Positions 1 to 7,668 are shown, counted from the stretch's first letter. The stretch is DNA of 16,132 nucleotides from Bacillota bacterium (GCA_023398105.1 JAEWST010000165.1:1-16132), one strand, 5' to 3'. The notes: generated by a model not told the origin, from the sequence alone. Made by a program: numbers and translations.

Positions 1-1
1 G

Positions 2-343
2 TGTGATTCAGTATTTACTAAAAGTGGAGAAACGAAAAAGGTTAAAGCAGATATTGATGATACCACAGTTCTTCAGCAGATAGAATATATATTTAACACC
101 CTTGACTTTGAGTATATTGAAAATATAGAAGATGACACTCACTTTGTGTATCGAGATGAAAATGGACATTTTCAAAGTATTGACTATTCTACACAAGACT
201 TAACTAGGTTTAGCGGGTGGGATACTACAAGGTTAAAAGATAGTTGGTATTATCGTTCTATATGGACATGTTTTATCAAGGATAATGAAGAGTCTGATTT
301 CTACTACAGGCTAAGAGTAGTATATAATGTGCTTAGAGGATAA
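2..343 (+). CDS. Hypothetical acidic protein, C-terminal part
   Basis: The frame is open from the first bases of the window to a TAA at 341-343, so this is the last 113 residues of a protein whose start lies upstream. A GTG at 146 could serve as a start, but the reading frame before it is equally protein-like, so I treat the whole stretch as coding. The visible part is rich in Asp, Glu, Tyr and Phe, has no membrane segment or signal peptide, and ends in Arg-Gly. I recognise no family. Its acidic, aromatic-rich make-up and its small acidic neighbour at 394-831 suggest an immunity-type protein of a polymorphic toxin locus. That is inference from context only. Confidence 0.55.
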   Translation, partial: CDSVFTKSGETKKVKADIDDTTVLQQIEYIFNTLDFEYIENIEDDTHFVYRDENGHFQSIDYSTQDLTRFSGWDTTRLKDSWYYRSIWTCFIKDNEESDFYYRLRVVYNVLRG

Positions 344-393
344 TAATTACTATTAAGATAAAGAGTTTATATGATTTGAAGAGGGGCTAACTT

Positions 394-831
394 ATGGAGT
401 TTATTAAACAAAACATTGGATGGGATGCTGATCCAAATGCACCCATGCCTGAAGCTGAAATAGATAGAAATAGTTCTAAATTAACACTTTCATTCTATCT
501 TAATGCCTTCATTCATGATGATGTTAATGAAGAAGATATAGGTATTATAAAATTCAATAATTGTTTTAAATATAGACTTGGTGCTACAAATGACGAGGGT
601 TTCTATAGAGGTCAATGTAGATTTTCAAAGTCTGGAATTAAGTGGGGCGACTTTTATAAGATGATTGGAACAAATTGGAGAAACGACTTTCCTAAAGATG
701 AGATAGTTGCTAATTCAAGTCTAGAAATGAATAAGGATTTAAACCATTACTTGTTTTATTTTAGAGATGAGACTTTTGAGTGTATTGCTAGTACATATAC
801 GTTTAATATAAAAAGGGCTGATAGCAATTAA
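394..831 (+). CDS. Small hypothetical protein, possibly immunity-like
   Basis: A 145-residue soluble protein starting at an ATG preceded by a GAGGGG ribosome binding site about 8 nt upstream. The N-terminus carries a motif reading IGWDADPNAPMPE, and the middle contains several alternating hydrophobic segments typical of small beta-rich folds. There is no signal peptide or membrane segment. I have a weak memory of similar N-termini in uncharacterised Firmicutes proteins, but no function I can name. It lies 50 nt after another small acidic protein and before an orphan gene fragment, a pattern seen in immunity-gene arrays. Function unknown; the open frame, ribosome binding site and codon pattern support a real gene. 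Confidence 0.65.
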   Translation: MEFIKQNIGWDADPNAPMPEAEIDRNSSKLTLSFYLNAFIHDDVNEEDIGIIKFNNCFKYRLGATNDEGFYRGQCRFSKSGIKWGDFYKMIGTNWRNDFPKDEIVANSSLEMNKDLNHYLFYFRDETFECIASTYTFNIKRADSN

Positions 832-906
832 ATTGAGTAGAATGAATAACTAACCGATGAAACTTGAAATCTAAAGAGTCTCAAATTGTTGACTGGCAAA
901 TATTGA

Positions 907-1020
907 TATGAATTAAGGGATGTTTTAAATATATCAAGTGTAGAGGGGGGAACATTCTCTGTTCCAATTAGCAACAGAACCGGTATTGAAATGTTGAGAA
1001 AGAACGTTGCTTATAAATAG
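907..1020 (+). pseudogene. Orphan C-terminal coding fragment
   Basis: A 37-codon open stretch without a usable start, bounded by TGA at 904-906 and TAG at 1018-1020. It reads like the end of a real protein (segment VEGGTFSVPISNRTG followed by a basic tail), not random AT-rich translation. It has no ribosome binding site. I interpret it as a C-terminal remnant, perhaps a displaced toxin tip of the kind found between immunity genes. The family is not identified and chance is not excluded. Confidence 0.25.
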
Positions 1021-1032
1021 GAGGAAGAGAGT

Positions 1033-1389
1033 ATGCAGTGGGTAATATTTTTGGCATTGATTTTTTACACAATCGGTGTATGGGCGGAGAAATTTCAAAA
1101 TAACCTTAAAGGTTGGCATGTTATCGTTTTTTGGATAGGTTTAACATGCGATACGATTGGAACAATGGCAATGGGGGATATTCTAGAGGCAGTTTTGAGC
1201 GGAGACTTTCATGGTATAACCGGATTTGTTGCAATTGTACTTATGCTTTTTCATGCAACTTGGGCTACCTTGGTGATAATTAAAAATGATGAAAAGACTA
1301 AAGCAAATTTTCATAGATTAAGTATAGTTGTGTGGTGCATTTGGCTGATACCCATGTATTCTCCGGTAGTGTTTATGCTCTTAAAATAA
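1033..1389 (+). CDS. HsmA-like small membrane protein
   Basis: A 118-residue integral membrane protein with four predicted transmembrane segments (about residues 2-17, 28-46, 62-84 and 95-116). The start is an ATG with a strong AGGAGGAAGAG site. Length, the GFVAIVLMLFHATWA segment with His74, the conserved-looking His60 and His94, and the overall layout match the HsmA/TIGR03987 family of uncharacterised bacterial membrane proteins. No biochemical role is established that I can state. The His-rich, four-helix arrangement could suit metal or haem binding, but that is speculation. It is probably transcribed alone or with the transporter gene downstream. Family assignment is from remembered sequence pattern. 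Confidence 0.7.
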   Translation: MQWVIFLALIFYTIGVWAEKFQNNLKGWHVIVFWIGLTCDTIGTMAMGDILEAVLSGDFHGITGFVAIVLMLFHATWATLVIIKNDEKTKANFHRLSIVVWCIWLIPMYSPVVFMLLK

Positions 1390-1526
1390 ACGGTTCTTTA
1401 TAGTGTTCATATGGAAGTTTACTCTTTTGAATTTGTTTGATACAATGGTAACATAATTTGGCAAAAAAATGTAGAGAAATTTCTTGCAACAGAACTTTAT
1501 TAATATTGAAAGCAGGTTATAAAACT

Positions 1527-2159
1527 ATGCTGGCTCTTTTCTTTTCGGCCTTTGTGGTGGCTTTTTCGGGTGCGATAATGCCAGGCCCAGTTATGACATA
1601 TACAATTGAAAAAGCACTTATCAAAGGCCGGTATGCAGGATTCATAATAATGATTGGACATGCTGTACTGGAAATCGCATTAATAATATCGATCCTATTA
1701 GGTTTTGATATCATATTAAAATCCCATCTTGCGCAAATCATTATTGGGTTGGTTGGAGGCACATTGCTTGTATATATGGGATCAAATATGATATATACTG
1801 CTGTTAAAAATAGACTATCTATTCAAACTAGTTCAAATCGCAAGTTTTCAAATAGTACAATCCTATCCGGCTTTTTATTGTCGGCGTCGAACCCATACTT
1901 CATCTTCTGGTGGGCAGTTGTAGGCCTAAGTTTTCTTATCCAATCCTACGATAAATTAGGTTATATCGGGGTTTTAGTTTATTTTCTTGGACATATCTCT
2001 GCTGATTTTATGATATATGGATCGATATCCTTCATGGTTGGCAGTGCTAAAAAATTTATTCAAGGTAAAGCTTATCGTATCATTATTGCATTATTAGGTT
2101 TCGCTATGGTCTGCTTCGGGGCAAAATTTCTCATCGGAGCAATTATTACTATAATATAA
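1527..2159 (+). CDS. LysE-family exporter
   Basis: A 210-residue inner-membrane protein of the LysE/RhtB translocator superfamily, which exports amino acids or related small molecules in exchange for protons. The N-terminal segment ALFFSAFVVAFSGAIMPGPV carries the Gly/Pro-rich motif that opens this family. About five to six hydrophobic segments follow, with the family-typical SASNPYFIFWW stretch near the middle. The frame also extends to a TTG at 1458, but those 23 residues are polar and unlike the family, whereas the ATG at 1527 places the first helix where it belongs. The ribosome binding site before 1527 (AGCAGG) is weak. Substrate cannot be read from sequence. Confidence in the family is high, in the start moderate. 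Confidence 0.82.
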   Translation: MLALFFSAFVVAFSGAIMPGPVMTYTIEKALIKGRYAGFIIMIGHAVLEIALIISILLGFDIILKSHLAQIIIGLVGGTLLVYMGSNMIYTAVKNRLSIQTSSNRKFSNSTILSGFLLSASNPYFIFWWAVVGLSFLIQSYDKLGYIGVLVYFLGHISADFMIYGSISFMVGSAKKFIQGKAYRIIIALLGFAMVCFGAKFLIGAIITII

Positions 2160-2240
2160 AAGGTGAGGTGCATAGCAAAGGAACTTAGCTAATTATTGAT
2201 ATAAAGCATAATAGAAAGTGATTATAAGGAGTATATTTGT

Positions 2241-2641
2241 ATGAGTAAGCAAAAATATAGCGTAATGATTCTAAATATATATTTGATGCCACGGATGTTG
2301 TACCTGATGAAAATACATTAATAACTAATTTAGAAAGTAAAGATTATGATATAGAACAGACAGAAACAGTATTTGAATCAAATATTAATGCTATGACTAT
2401 TTCTGCTAAAAAGGGAAATTCATTCTGTGTAATCACATATCGTCTCGATCAAACGGAAGCAGATAAAGTTTTTGAATTATATGAGAAGAAATTTATCGAA
2501 GATGATTACTATATAATGGCGAAGAATGGCACATTTGTTTATTGTATTAGTGATGACGCTAGCTTTAGGGATGCTGGTTTTAATGAATTGGCTAATTCTG
2601 GTATACAATATATTAATCATGATAATTTTAAGGCTAGGTAA
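2241..2641 (+). pseudogene. Hypothetical protein broken by a frameshift near its start
   Basis: An ATG at 2241 has a good ATAAGGAG site 9 nt upstream, but its frame stops after 27 codons. From 2261 to the TAA at 2639-2641 a neighbouring frame encodes about 126 residues with convincing protein character (acidic, many Ser, Asp and Tyr, and a segment SFCVITYRLDQTEADKVF). That frame has no ATG until 2393. The simplest reading is one gene starting MSKQKYS, with one base lost between about 2250 and 2260, close to an AAAAA run. A 5'-shortened protein from 2393 is possible, but its upstream residues look coding. Family not recognised. Product would be a soluble protein of roughly 130 residues. Confidence 0.5.
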
Positions 2642-2782
2642 CAGTCAATATGGTACATCCAGAGAGCAAAGCTTCGTTGAACAGATGAACCTTTTTTGCA
2701 ACCAACTCATACGAATGATTTATCATCCCAAATTAACTCCTGCTCTGGGATAGTGTAATTTAGTAGTATTTATTAAGAAGGA

Positions 2783-2872
2783 ATGAATAGTGCAAAGAAC
2801 TTCTTTGGCATACCCCAACATATCCTGAATAGATTACCAATAGATTTAATCACTAAGTACATTAATGAATAG
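2783..2872 (+). pseudogene. Orphan 29-codon fragment
   Basis: A short frame with an ATG at 2783, ending at TAG 2870-2872. It reads like the C-terminus of a larger protein (FFGIPQHILNRLPIDLI followed by TKYINE). A purine-rich AGAAGG lies too close to the ATG to be a good ribosome binding site. It precedes the possible immunity fragment at 2942, so it may be the tip of a displaced toxin. Family unknown and chance possible. Confidence 0.22.
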
Positions 2873-2941
2873 TTATAAATATGAGAGTGCCTATATAAGC
2901 TAATGTGTTATGAACTTTAAATTAAGAAAGGCAACGAAAGT

Positions 2942-3085
2942 ATGTGGTATTCCTGTGAAAATGGCTTGACCATAGGAACAATGGGAAGTGAGAAACCAGA
3001 ACTAGGTGGGGTTATCATTGTGGCACTATTACTAGGAAATGGTTATATAGATACTTATGTTAGAAATATTTATTCAATACCATAA
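2942..3085 (+). pseudogene. Truncated small protein, possible immunity-gene remnant
   Basis: A 47-residue frame with an ATG at 2942 and an AAAGG site about 10 nt upstream. The N-terminus (MWYSCENGLTIGTMGSE, then GGVII) resembles, from memory, the opening of a family of small uncharacterised bacterial proteins around 70-90 residues long that start with a similar YxCxNGxTxG pattern and a GSEGG turn. Here the resemblance stops after about 27 residues, and the tail is hydrophobic and ends early at TAA 3083-3085. That fits a gene with an internal deletion or insertion. The comparison is memory-based and unverified. Confidence 0.3.
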
Positions 3086-3209
3086 TGTATTGAGTTCCTG
3101 TATAAATAACGTAATTTGCCATCAGTCATTTTTGGGCTTATGCAATATGATTAATAATGGCTAGTCCATAAGTGTTGTTAAACTGAAGAAAGAAAAAGGG
3201 GGGGTTGTT

Positions 3210-4101
3210 ATGAAGATAGCTTATACTTCTGATATACATTCTGATATAACTATGAATAATAGACTACTTATCCCGCATTTGGTTAATCGGATTAAAGAGA
3301 TAAGACCTGATGTTTTTGTAATTGCAGGTGATGTTTCCAACTCTCTTGACAACATGGATAGTACCTTAAAGCAATTCCACGAATTAGAGTGCCTTAAAGT
3401 TATGATCCCAGGCAACCATGATATATGGATAGAATCAAATAATTCAGTACGGAAGGGTAAAGACAGCTTTTATAAATATAGGCAAGCCATCCCGCAGATA
3501 TGCAAAAGTAATGGTTTTTTGTACCCCATAGATGAGCCTTACATTATAAATGATACTGCAATAGTTGGGAACATTGGCTGGTACGATTTCAGTTTGACTG
3601 ATTCAAGGTTGGCACTTAAATATAGCTATATGGATTATGCGAGAGGAACATTTGACGAAGGTGAATGGAATGATTCTAAATAATGCGGTATGGCTGAAGG
3701 TACCAAACTCAACGAATTGGAAGGAACGACTTAAAAAGTTTGGAAATAATGATGTATTTGAGCTTCTATTTAATGAACTAAAAGCAGTTGTTCAGCAGAT
3801 ACCTGAAAGTGTAGAGAAGTTGTTAATAGTACTGCATACAGCACCGTTCAAAGATTGTATATTACCTAAGGATGTCCCATGCCCCTTTGATGCTTACGAG
3901 GGAAGTATGAGAATAGGTGAATTCATTAATAATGTTTCAAAAGGCAGGAATGTAAGTGTTATTTGTGGGCATAGGCACAAAAAGCTTTTCCTCGATATTG
4001 CTAATGTAAAATTGTATCGTTCTCCAGTTGGCTACTTAGATAAATCACAAACAGATTATGAAAGAATTGCGAAAGAAGTTATTGGTGAATTTAATATATA
4101 A
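3210..4101 (+). pseudogene. Calcineurin-like metallophosphoesterase, frameshifted
   Basis: Two overlapping frames together give one metallophosphoesterase of about 296 residues. The first frame (3210-3683, ATG after an AAGGGGGGG site) carries DxH (Asp8, His10 in YTSDIHSD), GD (Asp41 in IAGDVS) and GNHD (Asn69, His70). The second frame (open through 3637-4101) carries the later metal ligands, His in LIVLHTAPF and GHRH in VICGHRHKKL. All five metal-binding blocks survive, split across a +1 shift at about 3672-3685. Removing one base there joins DSK directly to NAVWLKVP. The enzyme would hydrolyse a phosphoester using two metal ions; substrate unknown. Each half alone lacks metal ligands, so as read the gene is inactive unless the shift is a sequencing error. 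Confidence 0.75.
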
Positions 4102-4457
4102 TGAAAAGGTAGTGGATTATTTATGTGTAAGAATAGTTTGGCTTCGGATTTTTTCGGAATGACTAAGCTGATACAGAATACAATGCAATGTGTTAAAAGA
4201 TTATTGGCTACTTAACTTTAAAATATTACTGAAAAAAGCAGAAATGAATAGCATTAAGGCTTCATTAGAAGAAGCAATGAAGTATGGTGTGATTGATAAA
4301 ATTATATAAAGTAAGTAGTTAAAATCTCTAATAACCATAAGGTTTTTAGCAGTAATGATACCTTTAAGCGGAAATCACATATAATTTAACGTTAATCAAA
4401 CCTTTTAGCGTAATTCAATTATCGTTAAATTGTATCAAAATCAGAGTGGTTAGACAC
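4102..4457 (+). other. Gap with short ORF remnants and an inverted repeat
   Basis: 356 nt without a convincing gene. A 30-codon frame from ATG 4123 and a piece ending KASLEEAMKYGVIDKII near 4309 read like scraps of coding sequence with no ribosome binding sites or recognisable family. A 9-bp perfect inverted repeat (AATTTAACG at 4383-4391 and CGTTAAATT at 4423-4431) lies 31 nt apart, upstream of the terminator. Its role is unknown. Confidence 0.4.
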
Positions 4458-4499
4458 ATAAAAACCCATACTTTGATACAAAGTATGGGTTTTTATTTT
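4458..4499 (+). terminator. Strong intrinsic terminator hairpin
   Basis: A perfect 18-bp inverted repeat: arms at 4458-4475 and 4479-4496, loop ATA at 4476-4478, with core AACCCATACTTTG and a run of T's at 4490-4499 (TTTTTATTTT). This is a textbook Rho-independent terminator and works on either strand because the outer part is A/T. It would stop transcription from the left before it reaches the acyltransferase fragment. Its position just before the intron-like 5' end at 4500 fits a group IIC intron target. Confidence 0.85.
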
Positions 4500-4518
4500 G
4501 TGCGCCCAGCATGGGCGC
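4500..4518 (+). mobile_element. Apparent 5' end of a group IIC intron (remnant)
   Basis: Directly after the terminator T-tract the sequence reads GTGCGCCCAGCATGGGCGC, with a 7-bp stem (4502-4508 with 4512-4518) around a GCA loop. The GUGCG start is the conserved 5' splice-site consensus of bacterial group II introns. As I remember it, the class C intron of Oceanobacillus iheyensis opens with a very similar GUGUGCCCGGCAUGGGUGC. Class C introns are known to insert just 3' of intrinsic terminators in the same orientation, exactly the arrangement here. Nothing further of the intron remains: no domain V, no reverse transcriptase, and acyltransferase code begins by about 4519. Only 19 nt support this, so it is strong in context but short. 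Confidence 0.55.
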
Positions 4519-5347
4519 TTTCTAGCTATAACTCACCAGGCCAAACAGCTATTTGCGGTTATAACCAGGCTGTTCAGTTAGTAGAGGATATGGTGTTAAA
4601 TAATGGAGGGCAGGTTACACCTTTAATAGGGGGAGCACCATTTCATAGTCCGTTAATGATTGAAGCATCAAAAAAGCTTAAACTAGAACTACTTAATAAT
4701 TCTTATTCATCTTTTAGGTATCCAGTGATTTCTAATGTGACTGGTTTGCCTTATGTTGGGATAGACAATATTAGTGAGGTACTTGCTAATCAACTGATAT
4801 ACCCAGTACAATGGCAGAAGACTATGCAGTATTTTCAAAAATTTGGAGTAACTGCTATAATTGAAATGGGATCTAAAAATGTTTTAAGTAAATTAGTTAT
4901 GGCTAACACATCAGGCATAAAAGCACTATGTTTCGGAACAAGAGAAGACAGGAGAGTATTGTCAGAAAATTTCTTAAAAGATGAGCAGCTAAAAAAACAT
5001 ATTCCAACGGTTGTAACCAAATGTTTGGCAATAGCTATTTCAACTCCGAATCTCAATTATGACAATGATGAATATAGAAAAGGAGTGATAGAACCATATA
5101 AGAAAATATGGGAAATGCAGAATAGATTGGAAGAATTAAATGAAAAGCCAACAATAGACCAGATGATAGAAGCAATGAAAATGTTGCATTCAGTTTTTAA
5201 TACTAAGAAACTACCTGCTGAAGAACAAATGGAATGGTTTAATCAGATTTTGGATGAAACAGGTTCAAACTATAAGCTCATTGAATATTCAAGAGTATAG
5301 AATACACAAGGATGTTTTGATAAATGTAAAAAAAAGGAGAGATTAAA

Positions 5348-6190
5348 ATGGATGTAATAGGAGTTATTGGCGCAGGTGTTATGGGTGCGGGAGTGGCTCA
5401 ATCTCTGGCACAGTCGAAAATGGAGGTAATCCTTTTAGACGTCATTGATGAAAAGCTAGAAACTGCAAAGCAAACAATTAAGGATAATCTGAGATTCCAA
5501 GCACTTTTTAATAAGGGGGTAATAGAAGATTCTGATAAAGTACTAAGCCGTATCAGATTTACTACGGAATATGAGATGCTGAAGGAAGCTGACGTAGTTA
5601 TAGAGAATGTCACGGAAAAATGGCAGATAAAGAAAGAAGTCTACGAGAAAATTAACGATATATGTAAAGAAAATTGCATTTTTCTTGTTAATACATCGTG
5701 TATATCAATTACTAAAATCGCTTCGTTGCTAAAGAACACAGAAAAAGTTATAGGGGTACATTTTATGAATCCTGTACCAATGAAAATGACGGTTGAAGTG
5801 ATAAAAGGGTATTACACATCAGAGAAAACTATAGAAGAGACGATGGCACTGTTAAATAAAATGGGTAAAGAAGGAATTATTGTTAACGATTTTCCAGGAT
5901 TTGTTTCTAACAGAATATCCCACCTTTTCATGAATGAAGCTGCGTTTGTAGTTCAAGATCAGGTAGCAAGTCCTGAAGATGTAGATGACATATTCAAAAA
6001 ATGCTATGGACACAAGATGGGTCCTCTGGAAACAGCAGATCTTATAGGCCTTGACACGGTTGTAAACTCTTTGGAAGTACTCTATGAAGCCTTCCAAGAT
6101 TCAAAATTCCGTTGTTGCCCATTACTAAGAAAAATGGTTGATGCTGGACTTTTAGGTTGTAAATCTGGTAAAGGATTTTATACCTATTAA
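5348..6190 (+). CDS. 3-hydroxyacyl-CoA dehydrogenase family (FkbK/ZmaE-like)
   Basis: 280 residues, the usual length of 3-hydroxybutyryl-CoA dehydrogenases. The ATG follows an AAAGGAGAG site. The N-terminal Rossmann fold shows GAGVMGAG at residues 8-15. The catalytic region has Ser117 (NTSCIS), His138 (VHFMNPVP) paired with Glu150, and Asn188 (GFVSNRI); the C-terminal helical domain ends KSGKGFYTY. By itself it could be a beta-oxidation or butyrate enzyme. Followed by an ACP, an acyl-CoA dehydrogenase and an FkbH-like gene, it is better read as the NAD-dependent dehydrogenase that oxidises the glyceryl group on a carrier protein toward hydroxymalonyl-ACP, as proposed for FkbK and ZmaE. Family assignment is firm; the substrate is inferred from neighbours. 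Confidence 0.9.
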   Translation: MDVIGVIGAGVMGAGVAQSLAQSKMEVILLDVIDEKLETAKQTIKDNLRFQALFNKGVIEDSDKVLSRIRFTTEYEMLKEADVVIENVTEKWQIKKEVYEKINDICKENCIFLVNTSCISITKIASLLKNTEKVIGVHFMNPVPMKMTVEVIKGYYTSEKTIEETMALLNKMGKEGIIVNDFPGFVSNRISHLFMNEAAFVVQDQVASPEDVDDIFKKCYGHKMGPLETADLIGLDTVVNSLEVLYEAFQDSKFRCCPLLRKMVDAGLLGCKSGKGFYTY

Positions 6191-6231
6191 TTAAAAATAA
6201 TAAATTATAATAATAAGGAGGAAAAATAATA

Positions 6232-6489
6232 ATGGAAGAAATAAAAGTAAAAGTAAGGACTTTTCTTAGTCGATTTTTTAGAAAACGTGAATTAGCGGAT
6301 AATGATGACATATTTTCTCTTGGCTTTGTAAACTCTCTTTTTGCAATGCAATTAGTAATGTTTTTGGAAAAGGAATTTGGGTTGAGAGTAGAAAATAAGG
6401 ATCTTGATATGAGTAATTTTGGGTCCATTCAGGCTATAACTGATTTTGTAACAAGTAAAAAGGATAGTACTTGTAAAGAAGAGGCGTAA
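6232..6489 (+). CDS. Acyl carrier protein of the hydroxymalonyl/glyceryl pathway
   Basis: 85 residues, with a perfect AAGGAGG site before the ATG. It is acidic overall after a basic N-terminal helix. The phosphopantetheine site is Ser35 in GFVNSLFAMQLV, a variant of the usual DSL motif that I associate with the dedicated carriers of the FkbJ/ZmaD type. It would hold the glyceryl unit made by the FkbH-like protein while the two dehydrogenases oxidise it. It lies 41 nt after the dehydrogenase and 23 nt before the acyl-CoA dehydrogenase gene, within one operon. It ends in a short polar tail. A phosphopantetheinyl transferase is needed and is not in the window. Confidence 0.88.
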   Translation: MEEIKVKVRTFLSRFFRKRELADNDDIFSLGFVNSLFAMQLVMFLEKEFGLRVENKDLDMSNFGSIQAITDFVTSKKDSTCKEEA

Positions 6490-6512
6490 AATGATTTCAT
6501 GGGGGTAGAAGT

Positions 6513-7652
6513 ATGAAAATTGAACTAACAAAAGAACAGTTGGATAATCAGGAGGAGTTTCACTCTTTTGCAACTAAAGAAATTGCTCCCTATGCAGCAA
6601 AGAATGATCTGGAGGAGAGAACTCCACCTGAACTCATTAAGAAACTGGCGGATAGCGGATATCTAGGTTCAATGATACCAAAGGAGTATGGTGGATTGGA
6701 TATGGATATGATTACTATAGGACTTCTGAACGAAGAAGTTGGTAAAGCGTGCTCTTCCGTTAGAGGTCTACTAACAGTTCATGGAATGGTTGCTTTAGCT
6801 ATCTTAAGATGGGGAACAAAAGAACAAAGGGAATACTGGCTTCCAAAAATGGCTTCAGGTAAGATTATTGGAGCTTTCGGACTGACTGAACCAAATGTAG
6901 GAAGTGATGCTAAAAGTGTTGAGACAACTGCGGTTTATGAAGATGGCAAATACATATTAAATGGGCATAAGAAATGGACAACAATGGGGCAAATTGCCGA
7001 TATTTTCCTCGTTTTTGCCAAGTGTGATGACAAGCCTACTGCTTTTTTAGTAGAGAGGACAAGTCCTGGTTTTTCAACAAAACCTATAACCGATTTAATA
7101 GGTTGCCGTGCTTCGATGATTGCTGAGCTTTTATTGGAAAACTGCAGTATACCCGAAGCAAATATTGTTGGAAGAATAGGAACTGGTCTATCTCATGTTG
7201 CTTTGAATAGTTTGGATTATGGAAGATATACAGTTGCTTGGGGTTGTGTAGGACTTGGACAGGCATGTCTTGAAGAATCCTTGGAATACTCCAGAAAAAG
7301 AAAACAGTTTGGAACTTCTTTACGCCAGAATCAACTAATACAGAAAATGATAACTGAAATGGTTGTTGACATTAAGGCTGCAAGGTTGTTGTGTTTTAAT
7401 GCTGGCTATTTAAAAGATATAGGAGACCCTGACACAATCATGGAGACCTGGAATGCAAAATATTTTGCTTCAAAAATGGTAAATAAGGTCGCATACGATG
7501 CAGTTCAAATTCATGGTGCAAATGGCTGTTCCCGTCAATATCCTGTTGAAAGATATTACAGAGATGCTAAGATAAATGAGATTATCGAGGGAACATCTCA
7601 GATGCACGAAGTTTTGATTGCCACCAATGCCTTTAGAAATACTAAGGTTTAG
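6513..7652 (+). CDS. Acyl-CoA dehydrogenase family flavoprotein (FkbI/ZmaG-like)
   Basis: 379 residues, full length for the family, with a GGGGG-type ribosome binding site. The N-terminal helical domain is followed by the FAD/substrate motif FGLTEPNVGSDAKS (residues 122-135), the middle beta domain (HKKWTTMG, 152-159), the RKRKQFGTSL stretch (261-270) and the C-terminal IIEGTSQ, in which Glu359 is the expected catalytic base. In FK520/zwittermicin-type pathways a homologue catalyses one of the two oxidation steps from glyceryl-ACP to hydroxymalonyl-ACP. The neighbouring carrier protein and FkbH-like gene support that role over fatty-acid oxidation, since no thiolase or electron-transfer flavoprotein gene is nearby. 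Cytoplasmic; FAD-dependent by family. Confidence 0.9.
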   Translation: MKIELTKEQLDNQEEFHSFATKEIAPYAAKNDLEERTPPELIKKLADSGYLGSMIPKEYGGLDMDMITIGLLNEEVGKACSSVRGLLTVHGMVALAILRWGTKEQREYWLPKMASGKIIGAFGLTEPNVGSDAKSVETTAVYEDGKYILNGHKKWTTMGQIADIFLVFAKCDDKPTAFLVERTSPGFSTKPITDLIGCRASMIAELLLENCSIPEANIVGRIGTGLSHVALNSLDYGRYTVAWGCVGLGQACLEESLEYSRKRKQFGTSLRQNQLIQKMITEMVVDIKAARLLCFNAGYLKDIGDPDTIMETWNAKYFASKMVNKVAYDAVQIHGANGCSRQYPVERYYRDAKINEIIEGTSQMHEVLIATNAFRNTKV

Positions 7653-7668
7653 GGGAGGATTATAGGTT

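Larger units (their letters stand above)
2642..3209 (+). other. Gene-poor stretch with two small remnants
   Basis: 568 nt without an intact gene. It contains two short readable pieces, listed separately at 2783-2872 and 2942-3085, plus AT-rich sequence. A further open piece at about 2642-2753 belongs to a frame overlapping the preceding gene and is not convincing. No strong promoter, terminator or RNA gene was seen. The stretch looks like decayed accessory DNA. Confidence 0.5.
4446..5300 (+). pseudogene. Truncated polyketide-type (malonyl) acyltransferase
   Basis: The frame is open from a GTG at 4446, but its first ~24 codons are terminator and intron-like DNA. Acyltransferase sequence starts around 4519 (LSSYNSPGQTAICGY). 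It matches the C-terminal half of FabD-type malonyl-CoA:ACP transacylases and discrete acyltransferases of trans-AT polyketide clusters: GAPFHSPLM with the catalytic His (residue 67 of this frame), PVISNVTG, and the PVQWQKTMQYF region. The GHSxGE block with the nucleophilic Ser, and the oxyanion-hole region before it, are missing. A roughly 110-residue tail after the domain (from about residue 175) is a helical extension I associate with some clostridial cluster-borne enzymes. It ends 47 nt before the supply operon, so it probably once loaded extender units. As present it cannot be catalytic. Confidence 0.78.

Noticed and set aside
889..917. TTGACT-like -35 box for the HsmA-like gene
   Set aside because: No acceptable -10 box lies at 16-18 nt, so a promoter is not supported.
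2526..2753. 75-residue + frame overlapping the frameshifted hypothetical
   Set aside because: The first half duplicates the real gene in another frame. The second half has no family likeness and no start signal.
4446..4520. The first ~24 codons of the acyltransferase frame as a real N-terminus
   Set aside because: These codons are the two arms of the terminator and the intron-like hairpin, so the open frame is accidental.
6042..6428. 128-residue minus-strand frame across the dehydrogenase/ACP junction
   Set aside because: Crosses two well-supported + strand genes, composition is Phe/Ile/Asn-rich noise, and no start signal was seen.
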